Assembly: GCF_000350225.1 (NCBI RefSeq)
Contig: NW_005178916.1
Span: 186,001-250,000 of the forward strand
DNA length: 64,000 bases
Reading direction: 5' to 3'
Origin: Chondrus crispus
Taxonomy: Eukaryota > Rhodophyta > Florideophyceae > Gigartinales > Gigartinaceae
Positions 11,321 to 21,855 of this stretch are shown one piece after another. The number at the start of each line of letters is the position of its first letter. Position 1 is the stretch's first letter. Under the pieces are notes generated by a model that worked only from the letters and a program-made list of their open reading frames with translations, made no database searches and was not told the DNA's origin. Made by a program: the position numbers and the translations under genes.

Positions 11321-12754
11321 TCAAGTAGAAATTTCACTGCGCTGGCGTGGGCGGTACTTGTAAAGTTCAAAATGAATTTCGTTTGATTTGTGTGACTCCA
11401 TGTCCCTATCACCCCTACCTTTCTTGTGAAACATGGATTTAATCTCCCGGAAGATGGTATCTGTTTTCCGCAAAAGTCTCGTCATCTCCAGTTCAAATTG
11501 ATCGAGGTCAACACTGTTTCCGAGGACTTCTCGAATGGTTGCTGCTAAATCAACGACAAGTTCATCCATTACTTTGTGCAAAACTGGCCGCATGTAAGGC
11601 GATCCAAGCAGATGTTTTCCTTTAGACCTCGTTACCTTGCAGCCGTACAGTCGTCCAGCAGCACTGGTCCCTTCAACAATGGCATCGTGAGCATTGCGCA
11701 AAGATTGTTCCAAACATGTCTTCGCCGATTTATCCGACATGTGTTTCTGGATATTCGAAGAACCAAGCCTTAGAAGACTGGTTTCAGTTTGCTTTTCGTC
11801 GACAATATTTGTTAAAACCAGTCGAAGAAACCGATTGGACATATCACTTGCAGTATGGAAAGACTCATGGCAGTGATACGCACAACGCAAGACATATTCA
11901 GAAACAGCGATCATGTGTACTGTCATTTCCTGTAAACGGCCGTGGGTTTTCTTCTCAAACCAGTGGCTGCAGGAGTTTAAATGACGCCCGTAATGATCGA
12001 AAAGAGAAAATTTGTTACAGCCTGCGGGCGCTTTGAACGCCTCATCACCAATACGCTTGTCCTTCCCAAACATTAATTTTACGTCGGTACACATCAGATT
12101 TGATGAGGGATACCGTCCCATGGCCTCAAAAATGTTTCGCGCTTTTCCTTGAGCGGGAAGCTTGATCGCAAAGACACAGACGTTTTCCCAAAAACGCGCA
12201 TTCCCGTGCCACAGTCTCGGTTCTCCCTTTATCTTCATGTGCACGAAGGACTTCTCTCTCACATGCCGCATGAATTCTTCTCTGATATTCTTTCCATGGT
12301 TGGATGAATCGATACGCTGGTCATGCATGAAAGAGCCCTTGGCCACGGGATGCTGTTCCATCCTAGCTTGCACCCTCTCGACTATATCAGGGACGGAACC
12401 ATGGAGGATGAGAGGTGCAACTTCCATCTGATTTGCTTCAGTTTGTTGTCGCATGCTTGTCGTCCTATCCGGAAAAGCGTTGGGCTCACGACGGGAATTG
12501 CTGGTACCATTTTGACGAAGTTTCTCCGCCAAGTGAGTGACCGAAGCGCTGGGGTAATTTTTTAGCTCGGTCTTCCGATGCTTCTCGCTGCGTGGCCGCT
12601 TTATTTTCGTTATTTCCCGCCTGACAGGAAGCATAGGCAGGACGGAGTGGAGACAGTGAAGAGGGTTTAAAGAATTCGGGAACCGAGACCCAGGACGGAA
12701 GCCACTACTAAGGGTAGCCCTCGGTCGCATGTGTAAGGGGTGCAAGAAGCCCAT
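11321..12754 (-). CDS. Unknown 477-residue protein of locus X (intact copy)
   Basis: Intact ATG-initiated ORF; no family recognised. The first 60 or so residues are Arg/Pro-rich and could be leader rather than coding; a later Met ('MRQQTEANQMEVAPLILHGS') precedes a more regular globular-looking region. The middle has several Cys/His ('CHESFHTASD', 'CNKFSLFDHYGRHLNSC') without a clear zinc-finger spacing. The C-terminus is Lys/Arg-rich. No signal peptide or membrane segment is evident. It was originally divergent from the kinase-like gene with about 190 bp between the two starts, now separated by the copia array. The second copy is broken by a 4-base deletion and a stop, so this is the better reference. 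It could be a host gene or the coding capacity of an unrecognised mobile unit. Confidence 0.6.
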   Translation of the reverse strand: MGFLHPLHMRPRATLSSGFRPGSRFPNSLNPLHCLHSVLPMLPVRREITKIKRPRSEKHRKTELKNYPSASVTHLAEKLRQNGTSNSRREPNAFPDRTTSMRQQTEANQMEVAPLILHGSVPDIVERVQARMEQHPVAKGSFMHDQRIDSSNHGKNIREEFMRHVREKSFVHMKIKGEPRLWHGNARFWENVCVFAIKLPAQGKARNIFEAMGRYPSSNLMCTDVKLMFGKDKRIGDEAFKAPAGCNKFSLFDHYGRHLNSCSHWFEKKTHGRLQEMTVHMIAVSEYVLRCAYHCHESFHTASDMSNRFLRLVLTNIVDEKQTETSLLRLGSSNIQKHMSDKSAKTCLEQSLRNAHDAIVEGTSAAGRLYGCKVTRSKGKHLLGSPYMRPVLHKVMDELVVDLAATIREVLGNSVDLDQFELEMTRLLRKTDTIFREIKSMFHKKGRGDRDMESHKSNEIHFELYKYRPRQRSEIST

Positions 12755-12791
12755 CCACCCTCGTCATTATGGGCCCATTAAGTGTATACTG

Positions 12792-12796
12792 GGACC
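12792..12796. repeat. TSD GGACC of the copia tandem (partner 24054-24058)
   Basis: GGACC occurs directly before the first LTR and directly after the third. Locus X copy 2 contains the site once, uninterrupted, in 'GGTCCCAGTA' on the plus strand at about 43929-43938. Confidence 0.92.
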
Positions 12797-13209
12797 TGTC
12801 GGAAAACTCCTATGACAGAGTGTTCCTTCGAGGTCAAGTCTTCGGTCTTGTCCTAACGGCAGGCGCACAGGAGCCTGGGTTGTTCCTGTTGGAACACGGA
12901 TCTGTTGAGGACGGGAGTTGTGACTACTCGCGCGGGAGAGTATCACCAATGTAGCAATAAAGCTCCAATGTTTACTGATGTTCGTCCTAGCCCAAAAGGG
13001 AATGGAACTATTTCCAGAGCGAAGCTCGTAGCCTAGTTCGCAATGCGCGCACTGTCTGGCGCTGTTCCTGGAGGCAAGGGGAGACACCACTAATTGCATT
13101 CTACACTATCACTGTACAGGCCCGGACCTTTGGCCTCTCTAGCATTTCTTACCTTGCTGTACAGCACATGCTGTACAGCACAACACGAATGTTCCCCGAT
13201 CCTTCGACA
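12797..13209 (-). repeat. Copia-1 LTR 1 (3'-most), 413 bp
   Basis: Begins TGTCG and ends CGACA, a perfect 5-bp terminal inverted repeat. One C shorter than the other two LTRs in the 'AGCCCCAAAAG' run; otherwise identical by eye. Confidence 0.93.
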
Positions 13210-13239
13210 CTCGGGGATTTTCTGAGGCCGAAGTCTGGG

Positions 13240-16200
13240 TCAGTCCTCCCTTTGGCGAGACAGCGGGGTACGGACGACCCGCTGTGGGACAGGGACGTTT
13301 AACGTTCCAGTGTCAAGCAAGTTTTCCAAGGCGGCACATGGACTGGCTTTGGTCAGGCCGTCTGCTGGGTTGTCTTGCGAGCGTATCCATCCTACGTCAC
13401 TAATTTCTTGTCTCCCGTAAGCCTCGCGGGCGGCTCGTATGTCGATCATGAGGCGCTTCTCCGTGGTAGTAGTTGACTTCACAATCGTCTTGAACAAGCT
13501 CTCCGAATCTGTGAACATGGCAAGCGGCAGCATTCTCCCAAGTACGTGTCGCAGATCATGACGAAGGAGATATGCATAATCGAATCCATCTGCGAACGCC
13601 AACACTTCTGCCCCCATCACTGACCGGGTGACTCGCTTGCTCTTGTATGACGAGAAATGAACAATGTTACATCGTCCTGTGATATCGTATATAAGCACCA
13701 TGAAGCCAAGCTGCGACCGTAGATCCGGGGTATTTGCGAAAGATGAATCTGTAAAAGCTCGCACCGACAGCGTTTTATCATCGAGACGTTGCTGCCTGAT
13801 TCCTCGTTTCGAGTGTGTGTGTGCTCGCTTGATGATGTCATTGATGGCCTTGACATGTTTCGATTCGAACTTCGGCTCAGTGACCTGAGCGGCAAGGTTG
13901 ACAGCAGCAGAGAGGTCTGGACGTGTATGCGTGAGCCAGGCCAGTTCGTGCCTTTTGGACCGAAACTCGTAGAACGTGCTATGTTTTGCTAATTCTGTGA
14001 TCCTCGTAGCATACCGCTGTTGATGCATAAGATATCCGTCCTAGATCTCTTCAATTTGAATTCCCGCGAACTGAAAGCTTCCGACCTCCCGTGTCTTGGA
14101 CTGGAAGCGAATCCCAGTCTCCTTGGACTCTTCCTCAAACTGCGTCGTTCCAGTGCTAATAGTGTCGTCTACGTATGCGCCGGTCATACCTTTCAGCTTG
14201 CCTTCAACGACCTTTGAGAACAAGGATAGATCGCCAGTAGTCGGAGTCATGCCGAGATCGCAGATGAGGTGGTTCGAGAATGGGGCATGCCAGTAATCTC
14301 CAGAGTCCGACAGGCCGTACAGAGGCTTTCGCAATTTTAGCAGCTGATCTGATGAAAGATTAAACTCGCGAGTCGGTTTGACGTAAACGTCGCGCATGAG
14401 CTTGTCTGCGCTCTGTAGGTACGCTTGCGAGACATCTTGGGACCACAGTCGGAACCCGAAGATAGCGGCAATGGCCACGAGAAGACGTACCGAGCTCTGG
14501 CGGATGTTGGTGCTGTTGTGTACCAAAATGTTCTTTTCGATGTCCGTATGTCCTTGGACGACGAAGCGGGCTTTGCATATTTCTTCCGCAGTGTCTACAT
14601 TTTTGACAGCTAGCACAAAACGGCCGCCTAGTACATTAGCACCAGTGGGCACATCCTCTCTGCATACAATCTCATAAACTCCTCTTTTTGCTAGCCCGGC
14701 TAGCTCCTTGGCCTTGGCTGCGTCGAAATCCCCAGAACGCCCTCTGCGATCGGCGGGATGCAGTATCTCTGTCACGAAAACACCGGGGGGGTGTTGGTCC
14801 CTGAACTGTTCCATGCCGTCTAAAAGGCGTTTAATTTCCCTATCGCCTTGCTCTGCGGGCATCGGGATGACTTGTGACAAATTATAATGCTTTTCCTTCC
14901 CTTCCCAGTCCACGTACACTTCTTTCTGCATCATCCTTATCACTTTATATGGTCCCAACCACGCTTTCTTCTCCTCCCGATAAACGAGAACGTCGTCTCC
15001 CGGCTTGATGTTGTAGCGTGTGGCAGGCGGAAGCTTAGACCGTAGGGCTTGTTGGATGCGAAGTTCTGCAGTAATCGTCGCCATTTCTCGTTTACCTGCT
15101 TCCAGTGCGGCCATGCGTTCTCTCTGAGCTGGTAGGCGTGCATTGACGACGGGGAATGCAGGGTCAACACCGTAGACCAGGCGAGACGGTACCCAACCGT
15201 CAGGGCCGAGCGTGTCGTTTGCCGCTTTCACGGCCAATCGGAGCGCTATTTCTGGGTCCAACTTCGGATATTGTGAGCGGATGACCCGAAAAACGCGGCG
15301 CAGCGGGGCATGATATCTCTCGCCAATGCCGAGGGAGTTATGACTTTGGGTGCCGGAGAGCTGTAGATCAATCCCATGGAGTGTCGTAATGTCGTCCCAG
15401 AACTTAGAAGTGAATACTGAGCCCTGATCTGCACGGATTCGGTTAGGTATACCAATGTAAACAGTAACCCATGCTTCTAAGAAGGCATCCCAAACGTGCT
15501 GTGCCGTCAGACTCTTCGGTAGTGCGACGTTCTGGTACCCAGTGTGTGTGTCGACTATGTGGAGGACGGGGTTGCCGCCTACCCAGAAGAGATCGATGGC
15601 CATCTCGTGGTTAAAAATAATTTCATCATCTGGTAGCGATACACGGAACCTGTATGGCCGGATTCCAAAACGTTTACATCCCTCACACTTGTCGACGATA
15701 TCTTGTATGAGCTTCGGAGTATCCGTTTTGACACGGTCGGGAGTGCCACGTTTCAGCAAGTTGAGCAGCTTCTGTCGGGACGGATGGAAGAAATGGAGGT
15801 GGAGCCTTTCGAGTTCAGTTCTTGTGTACATCACCTTGTGTACGTCCCACTGAACGAAGAGATGTCCGTGTGTCCTGACTATGGGGATGGTCCAACTGTC
15901 AACCTTACTCACTAACGTGTTGTCCACATTGTCTACGATGAGCTTGTACCTGTCGAGTATGTCGAGGCCTAGAAGTAACGGTACATCAGCGTCCACAACG
16001 TCAACCCAGAACTCGATATAATACCCTTCCTTAACGCGCATTCTAATGTTGATCATACCAAGACTGTTGCGAATACCTTCCCCAAACTTGTAGGAGTATG
16101 GTGACTTTCTCAGTTGAAATGGACGTTTGCTGGAGCGACAGTATGCCTTTGCCTGCGCGAGTCCACAGATTGATTTCTGCGCTCCCGTGTCCGTACATGC

Positions 16201-16416
16201 ACCTTCGAATGATAGATCGTTGTATTGACGAGTAGGGCATGCCGGGTTGGCTCTGACCTTCAGTACTGTTTTGATGAGATTACCTTGATAGCGAAGACTC
16301 GATGTCGGTTCTGTGGTACGCATTGCTCCAACGAACCTGGGAGGGACGAGGAGGTCGTGTCCGGTCTTATCTGGTGGTACTCTGTGCCTGGGTGCCGGGA
16401 CTTGTTGGCAAATCAA
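13240..16416 (-). pseudogene. Copia-1 pol, distal copy, one in-frame TAG
   Basis: Same 1058-codon reading frame as the intact pol at 18662-21838, broken by a single G-to-T type change giving TAG at 14041-14043 (Glu in the intact copy, just after 'QFAGIQIEEI' in the RT to RNase H region). Other differences are scattered substitutions, for example a Val to Phe change at 'NIVHFSS' and a different C-terminal stretch before 'RQRED'. Protease 'CTDTGAQKS', integrase and RT 'YVDD' motifs remain. Confidence 0.93.
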
Positions 16417-16424
16417 GCCCCGTT

Positions 16425-18134
16425 TTAAAAATGCACAGGTAAATCCAGATCACCATCTAGATCAGCGCCCTCTTCGTCTGATTGCAGTGGCAAATCAAAG
16501 TGGACACTGTGATTGACGGAGGCTTCGTGTTCGAGGTGTGTCATCAACGCTTCATTTGCGTTTTCCTCATCGAGGTCGTCCTCGTCGGTGTCAATTGAGA
16601 CGAGAAGTGTCTCCATGGCGTCATTGAGGTCCTGAGCGAGGGAATCAGCAACATTTGCAATGTTTGCTCGCGAAGGCCCGGGGCGACTAGCTGCGGCCTT
16701 CAAACGGTTCTGCGCCACGAGCTTCATGTCAAGCGGTTTCGTGCACCTATACCAACGGCATCCCGTATTACCACAGTTGTGGCACGTGAGGTCTGGACTC
16801 TCGGTTCGCTTCCCATGCCACGTTTTATTTGGATATGTGCGGTGCTGAGTTCGCATGGACTGGAAATGATGGGGTAGCCGGGGAACAATTGATGCGCGAC
16901 TGCGTGGCTCTCTGCCGTAACGACCTTGACCGGCAAAATTAGTCGACTTCCAACGTGAACTGCGAAGCGTGTTGCTGCTGCCTGCAGGACTGTCGATGGA
17001 GGCTGCCTGATGCTTCGTGGTTTGCTGGAGAGAATATTCCAGACGCTCAATCAGGGGGTGGTACTTCAGCTCGTTGGCAGTGACATTCGACAGCACTGTG
17101 CGGGCCCACTCGCGACCAAGTACAGCTTGCTGCAGGTGGAGCATCTTGGTCCTATCGGTCCGGTCTTCGGGGTGGGACATTGGGGTGAGCCGATCGATCT
17201 CGTCAACGGTGGCGCGAAATGCTTGGCCTTCGGTGGCGTTGTCAGTCTCGAATTGGGATATGCTCACTTCGTTCAATCGATGTGAGATGGAGTCCTGCTT
17301 GGCGGCTGATGCATACCGGTCGTGGAAACGTCGAACGACTTCTCCCCAGTTGATGATTCTACCTTCAACGTCGTTGATAAAGAATTGGAGTGCGGCGCCG
17401 TCAAGGAGGTAGTGCATGTAGCTGATCTTGTCCGCACCGGTCACCTTATTTTGACTGCACATGAACTGGTAGCGACTAAGTTTAGTCAGCCAGTCCTCGT
17501 CAACCTTGCCCCAAAACTTCTGCCTATCAGATGAGTAAGCGACACTCATTCCCTTCGCGGCGTTGCTGGCGTTTCTGGCCTCCCAATTACGAGGGGATGC
17601 ATGCTGTCCGGGCTGTTGCGCTTGAGAAAATTCAGGGTTGGGGGACAACGCGAAGGGGTTTGTGGCAGGGCTTTGAATGCCGTTGCTGGGTGAACTTGGC
17701 ACAAACTCTCCACGCTTGATTGCCTTAAACTGTGCGACGGCTCTGTTGCGCTCTTCTACATCCTGTGGGCGGCACCAGATTGTGTGAAGGAGACGGTTTA
17801 CGATGAGGCTACCGGAGGCACTGGTTGAAGGAGTATCCACGCCATGGTCGTTTAGGAGAAAACGAATCCTCTTGTAGATTTCATAATTGACTGTCACCAT
17901 GGGATCCACGAGTTCGCGAGGTTCAAGGTCTTCACGAATCTGTTGTAGGAGGGCATCGCCTCTAGGCACTGGGTACTGTGTGGAGTATCCATAGAACAGA
18001 TTGAAGAGACCCTCCTGGTGTGCATTACTCAGGCGTATGTTGCCAAATGGACCAATTTGCGGGTTGTCAGCGGGATCGGTCACGGGGGGAATCGGGGCAG
18101 GGAAGCTCGGGGCCGGTGGGGAAGGAGGGGACAT
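16425..18134 (-). CDS. Copia-1 gag, distal copy
   Basis: Intact 569-residue capsid/nucleocapsid protein, the same length as the copy at 21847-23556 and apparently identical to it. The N-terminus is Pro-rich; a capsid-like region follows. A zinc knuckle near residues 455-470 reads 'CHNCGNTGCRWYRC', CX2CX4CX4C, with Cys replacing the usual His. The C-terminal quarter is acidic. Ends TTT TAA at the presumed frameshift into pol. The downstream pol of this copy carries a stop, so it can supply Gag but not full Gag-Pol. Confidence 0.92.
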   Translation of the reverse strand: MSPPSPPAPSFPAPIPPVTDPADNPQIGPFGNIRLSNAHQEGLFNLFYGYSTQYPVPRGDALLQQIREDLEPRELVDPMVTVNYEIYKRIRFLLNDHGVDTPSTSASGSLIVNRLLHTIWCRPQDVEERNRAVAQFKAIKRGEFVPSSPSNGIQSPATNPFALSPNPEFSQAQQPGQHASPRNWEARNASNAAKGMSVAYSSDRQKFWGKVDEDWLTKLSRYQFMCSQNKVTGADKISYMHYLLDGAALQFFINDVEGRIINWGEVVRRFHDRYASAAKQDSISHRLNEVSISQFETDNATEGQAFRATVDEIDRLTPMSHPEDRTDRTKMLHLQQAVLGREWARTVLSNVTANELKYHPLIERLEYSLQQTTKHQAASIDSPAGSSNTLRSSRWKSTNFAGQGRYGREPRSRASIVPRLPHHFQSMRTQHRTYPNKTWHGKRTESPDLTCHNCGNTGCRWYRCTKPLDMKLVAQNRLKAAASRPGPSRANIANVADSLAQDLNDAMETLLVSIDTDEDDLDEENANEALMTHLEHEASVNHSVHFDLPLQSDEEGADLDGDLDLPVHF

Positions 18135-18217
18135 GGTCAGTTCCTCCTTCTTTCTTTCAAGGGTTTGTTCTTCTTTCTAGTGTAAGGATGACAAAGAAGT
18201 CTTCCTTAATTCCGGAA

Positions 18218-18631
18218 TGTCGGAAAACTCCTATGACAGAGTGTTCCTTCGAGGTCAAGTCTTCGGTCTTGTCCTAACGGCAGGCGCACAGGAGCCTGGG
18301 TTGTTCCTGTTGGAACACGGATCTGTTGAGGACGGGAGTTGTGACTACTCGCGCGGGAGAGTATCACCAATGTAGCAATAAAGCTCCAATGTTTACTGAT
18401 GTTCGTCCTAGCCCCAAAAGGGAATGGAACTATTTCCAGAGCGAAGCTCGTAGCCTAGTTCGCAATGCGCGCACTGTCTGGCGCTGTTCCTGGAGGCAAG
18501 GGGAGACACCACTAATTGCATTCTACACTATCACTGTACAGGCCCGGACCTTTGGCCTCTCTAGCATTTCTTACCTTGCTGTACAGCACATGCTGTACAG
18601 CACAACACGAATGTTCCCCGATCCTTCGACA
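18218..18631 (-). repeat. Copia-1 shared central LTR, 414 bp
   Basis: Serves as 3' LTR of the upstream element and 5' LTR of the next one. No 5-bp repeat flanks it, which excludes two independent insertions. Confidence 0.94.
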
Positions 18632-18661
18632 CTCGGAGATTTTCTGAGGCCGAAGTCTGGG

Positions 18662-21600
18662 TCAGTCCTCCCGTTGGCGAGGCAGCGGGGTACGGACGAC
18701 CCACTTTTGGACAGGGACGTTTAACGTTCCAGTGTCAAGCAAGTTTTCCAAGGCGGCACATGGACTGGCTTTGGTCAGGCCGTCTGCTGGGTTGTCTTGC
18801 GAGCGTATCCATCCTACGTCACTAATTTCTTGTCTCCCGTAAGCCTCGCGGGCGGCTCGTATGTCGATCATGAGGCGCTTCTCCGTGGTAGTAGTTGACT
18901 TCACAATCGTCTTGAACAAGCTCTCCGAATCTGTGAACATGGCAAGCGGCAGCATTCTCCCAAGTACGTGTCGCAGATCATGACGAAGGAGATATGCATA
19001 ATCGAATCCATCTGCGAACGCCAACACTTCTGCCCCCATCACTGACCGGGTGACTCGCTTGCTCTTGTATGACGAGACATGAACAATGTTACATCGTCCT
19101 GTGATATCGTATATAAGCACCATGAAGCCAAGCTGCGACCGTAGATCCGGGGTATTTGCGAAAGATGAATCTGTAAAAGCTCGCACCGACAGCGTTTTAT
19201 CATCGAGACGTTGCTGCCTGATTCCTCGTTTCGAGTGTGTGTGTGCTCGCTTGATGATGTCATTGATGGCCTTGACATGTTTCGATTCGAACTTCGGCTC
19301 AGTGACCTGAGCGGCAAGGTTGACAGCAGCAGAGAGGTCTGGACGTGTATGCGTGAGCCAGGCCAGTTCGTGCCTTTTGGACCGAAACTCGTAGAACGTG
19401 CTATGTTTTGCTAATTCTGTGATCCTCGTAGCATACCGCTGTTGATGCATAAGATATCCGTCCTCGATCTCTTCAATTTGAATTCCCGCGAACTGAAAGC
19501 TTCCGACCTCCCGTGTCTTGGACTGGAAGCGAATCCCAGTCTCCTTGGACTCTTCCTCAAACTGCGTCGTTCCAGTGCTAATAGTGTCGTCTACGTATGC
19601 GCCGGTCATACCTTTCAGCTTGCCTTCAACGACCTTTGAGAACAAGGATAGATCGCCAGTAGTCGGAGTCATGCCGAGATCGCAGATGAGGTGGTTCGAG
19701 AATGGGGCATGCCAGTAATCTCCAGAGTCCGACAGGCCGTACAGAGGCTTTCGCAATTTTAGCAGCTGATCTGATGAAAGATTAAACTCGCGAGTCGGTT
19801 TGACGTAAACGTCGCGCATGAGCTTGTCTGCGCTCTGTAGGTACGCTTGCGAGACATCTTGGGACCACAGTCGGAACCCGAAGATAGCGGCAATGGCCAC
19901 GAGAAGACGTACCGAGCTCTGGCGGATGTTGGTGCTGTTGTGTACCAAAATGTTCTTTTCGATGTCCGTATGTCCTTGGACGACGAAGCGGGCTTTGCAT
20001 ATTTCTTCCGCAGTGTCTACATTTTTGACAGCTAGCACAAAACGGCCGCCTAGTACATTAGCACCAGTGGGCACATCCTCTCTGCATACAATCTCATAAA
20101 CTCCTCTTTTTGCTAGCCCGGCTAGCTCCTTGGCCTTGGCTGCGTCGAAATCCCCAGAACGCCCTCTGCGATCGGCGGGATGCAGTATCTCTGTCACGAA
20201 AACACCGGGGGGGTGTTGGTCCCTGAACTGTTCCATGCCGTCTAAAAGGCGTTTAATTTCCCTATCGCCTTGCTCTGCGGGCATCGGGATGACTTGTGAC
20301 AAATTATAATGCTTTTCCTTCCCTTCCCAGTCCACGTACACTTCTTTCTGCATCATCCTTATCACTTTATATGGTCCCAACCACGCTTTCTTCTCCTCCC
20401 GATAAACGAGAACGTCGTCTCCCGGCTTGATGTTGTAGCGTGTGGCAGGCGGAAGCTTAGACCGTAGGGCTTGTTGGATGCGAAGTTCTGCAGTAATCGT
20501 CGCCATTTCTCGTTTACCTGCTTCCAGTGCGGCCATGCGTTCTCTCTGAGCTGGTAGGCGTGCATTGACGACGGGGAATGCAGGGTCAACACCGTAGACC
20601 AGGCGAGACGGTACCCAACCGTCAGGGCCGAGCGTGTCGTTTGCCGCTTTCACGGCCAATCGGAGCGCTATTTCTGGGTCCAACTTCGGGTATTGTGAGC
20701 GGATGACCCGAAAAACGCGGCGCAGCGGGGCATGATATCTCTCGCCAATGCCGAGGGAGTTATGACTTTGGGTGCCGGAGAGCTGTAGATCAATCCCATG
20801 GAGTGTCGTAATGTCGTCCCAGAACTTAGAAGTGAATACTGAGCCCTGATCTGCACGGATTCGGTTAGGTATACCAATGTAAACAGTAACCCATGCTTCT
20901 AAGAAGGCATCCCAAACGTGCTGTGCCGTCAGACTCTTCGGTAGTGCGACGTTCTGGTACCCAGTGTGTGTGTCGACTATGTGGAGGACGGGGTTGCCGC
21001 CTACCCAGAAGAGATCGATGGCCATCTCGTGGTTAAAAATAATTTCATCATCTGGTAGCGATACACGGAACCTGTATGGCCGGATTCCAAAACGTTTACA
21101 TCCCTCACACTTGTCGACGATATCTTGTATGAGCTTCGGAGTATCCGTTTTGACACGGTCGGGAGTGCCACGTTTCAGCAAGTTGAGCAGCTTCTGTCGG
21201 GACGGATGGAAGAAATGGAGGTGGAGCCTTTCGAGTTCAGTTCTTGTGTACATCACCTTGTGTACGTCCCACTGAACGAAGAGATGTCCGTGTGTCCTGA
21301 CTATGGGGATGGTCCAACTGTCAACCTTACTCACTAACGTGTTGTCCACATTGTCTACGATGAGCTTGTACCTGTCGAGTATGTCGAGGCCTAGAAGTAA
21401 CGGTACATCAGCGTCCACAACGTCAACCCATAACTCGATATAATACCCTTCCTTAACGCGCATTCTGATGTTGATCATACCAAGACTGTTGCGAATACCT
21501 TCCCCAAACTTGTAGGAGTATGGTGACTTTCTCAGTTGAAATGGACGTTTGCTGGAGCGACAGTATGCCTTTGCCTGCGCGAGTCCACAGATTGATTTCT

Positions 21601-21838
21601 GCGCTCCCGTGTCCGTACATGCACCTTCGAATGATAGATCGTTGTATTGACGAGTAGGGCATGCCGGGTTGGCTCTGACCTTCAGTACTGTTTTGATGAG
21701 ATTACCTTGATAGCGAAGACTCGATGTCGGTTCTGTGGTACGCATTGCTCCAACGAACCTGGGAGGGACGAGGAGGTCGTGTCCGGTCTTATCTGGTGGT
21801 ACTCTGTGCCTGGGTGCCGGGACTTGTTGGCAAATCAA
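18662..21838 (-). CDS. Copia-1 pol, intact: protease-integrase-RT-RNaseH
   Basis: 1058-codon open frame. Retropepsin 'CTDTGAQKS' near residue 75. Integrase zinc finger ('HLHFFH...CEGCKRF') near 205-250, catalytic Asp in 'MAIDLFWVGG', second Asp in 'RADQGSVF', Glu in 'LGIGERYHAP'. RT with 'GANVLGGRFVLAVKN' and catalytic 'GAYVDDTIST'; RNase H around 'RSVMGAEVLAFADG'. All expected catalytic residues are present. The listed first codon is TTG, not ATG. The frame is open upstream through the gag terminus (from about 21871), so it is made as Gag-Pol by a -1 shift rather than by its own start. Probably the only complete pol in the window. Confidence 0.94.
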   Translation of the reverse strand: MICQQVPAPRHRVPPDKTGHDLLVPPRFVGAMRTTEPTSSLRYQGNLIKTVLKVRANPACPTRQYNDLSFEGACTDTGAQKSICGLAQAKAYCRSSKRPFQLRKSPYSYKFGEGIRNSLGMINIRMRVKEGYYIELWVDVVDADVPLLLGLDILDRYKLIVDNVDNTLVSKVDSWTIPIVRTHGHLFVQWDVHKVMYTRTELERLHLHFFHPSRQKLLNLLKRGTPDRVKTDTPKLIQDIVDKCEGCKRFGIRPYRFRVSLPDDEIIFNHEMAIDLFWVGGNPVLHIVDTHTGYQNVALPKSLTAQHVWDAFLEAWVTVYIGIPNRIRADQGSVFTSKFWDDITTLHGIDLQLSGTQSHNSLGIGERYHAPLRRVFRVIRSQYPKLDPEIALRLAVKAANDTLGPDGWVPSRLVYGVDPAFPVVNARLPAQRERMAALEAGKREMATITAELRIQQALRSKLPPATRYNIKPGDDVLVYREEKKAWLGPYKVIRMMQKEVYVDWEGKEKHYNLSQVIPMPAEQGDREIKRLLDGMEQFRDQHPPGVFVTEILHPADRRGRSGDFDAAKAKELAGLAKRGVYEIVCREDVPTGANVLGGRFVLAVKNVDTAEEICKARFVVQGHTDIEKNILVHNSTNIRQSSVRLLVAIAAIFGFRLWSQDVSQAYLQSADKLMRDVYVKPTREFNLSSDQLLKLRKPLYGLSDSGDYWHAPFSNHLICDLGMTPTTGDLSLFSKVVEGKLKGMTGAYVDDTISTGTTQFEEESKETGIRFQSKTREVGSFQFAGIQIEEIEDGYLMHQQRYATRITELAKHSTFYEFRSKRHELAWLTHTRPDLSAAVNLAAQVTEPKFESKHVKAINDIIKRAHTHSKRGIRQQRLDDKTLSVRAFTDSSFANTPDLRSQLGFMVLIYDITGRCNIVHVSSYKSKRVTRSVMGAEVLAFADGFDYAYLLRHDLRHVLGRMLPLAMFTDSESLFKTIVKSTTTTEKRLMIDIRAAREAYGRQEISDVGWIRSQDNPADGLTKASPCAALENLLDTGTLNVPVQKWVVRTPLPRQRED

Positions 21839-21845
21839 GCCCCGT

Positions 21846-21855
21846 TTTAAAAATG
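21846..21855 (-). promoter_or_regulatory. Candidate -1 frameshift site, Copia-1 gag/pol
   Basis: On the element strand the gag frame reads CAT TTT TAA and pol is in the -1 frame (TTT TTA AAA). TTT can re-pair on TTT after slipping back one base just before the stop. The same sequence is present in the other copy at 16424-16433. Confidence 0.55.

Larger units (their letters stand above)
11262..12796. repeat. Locus X copy 1, left half (inverted copy at 53649-55183)
   Basis: Near-identical inverted duplicate of 53649-55183. Homology starts at 'TTCCCGCCCGAAAG' and runs to the copia insertion point at 12796. The 112 bp between the Gypsy-A LTR and this point are unclassified. The half carries the 477-codon ORF. 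Joined in thought to 24059-25647 it forms a locus of about 3.1 kb. Confidence 0.88.
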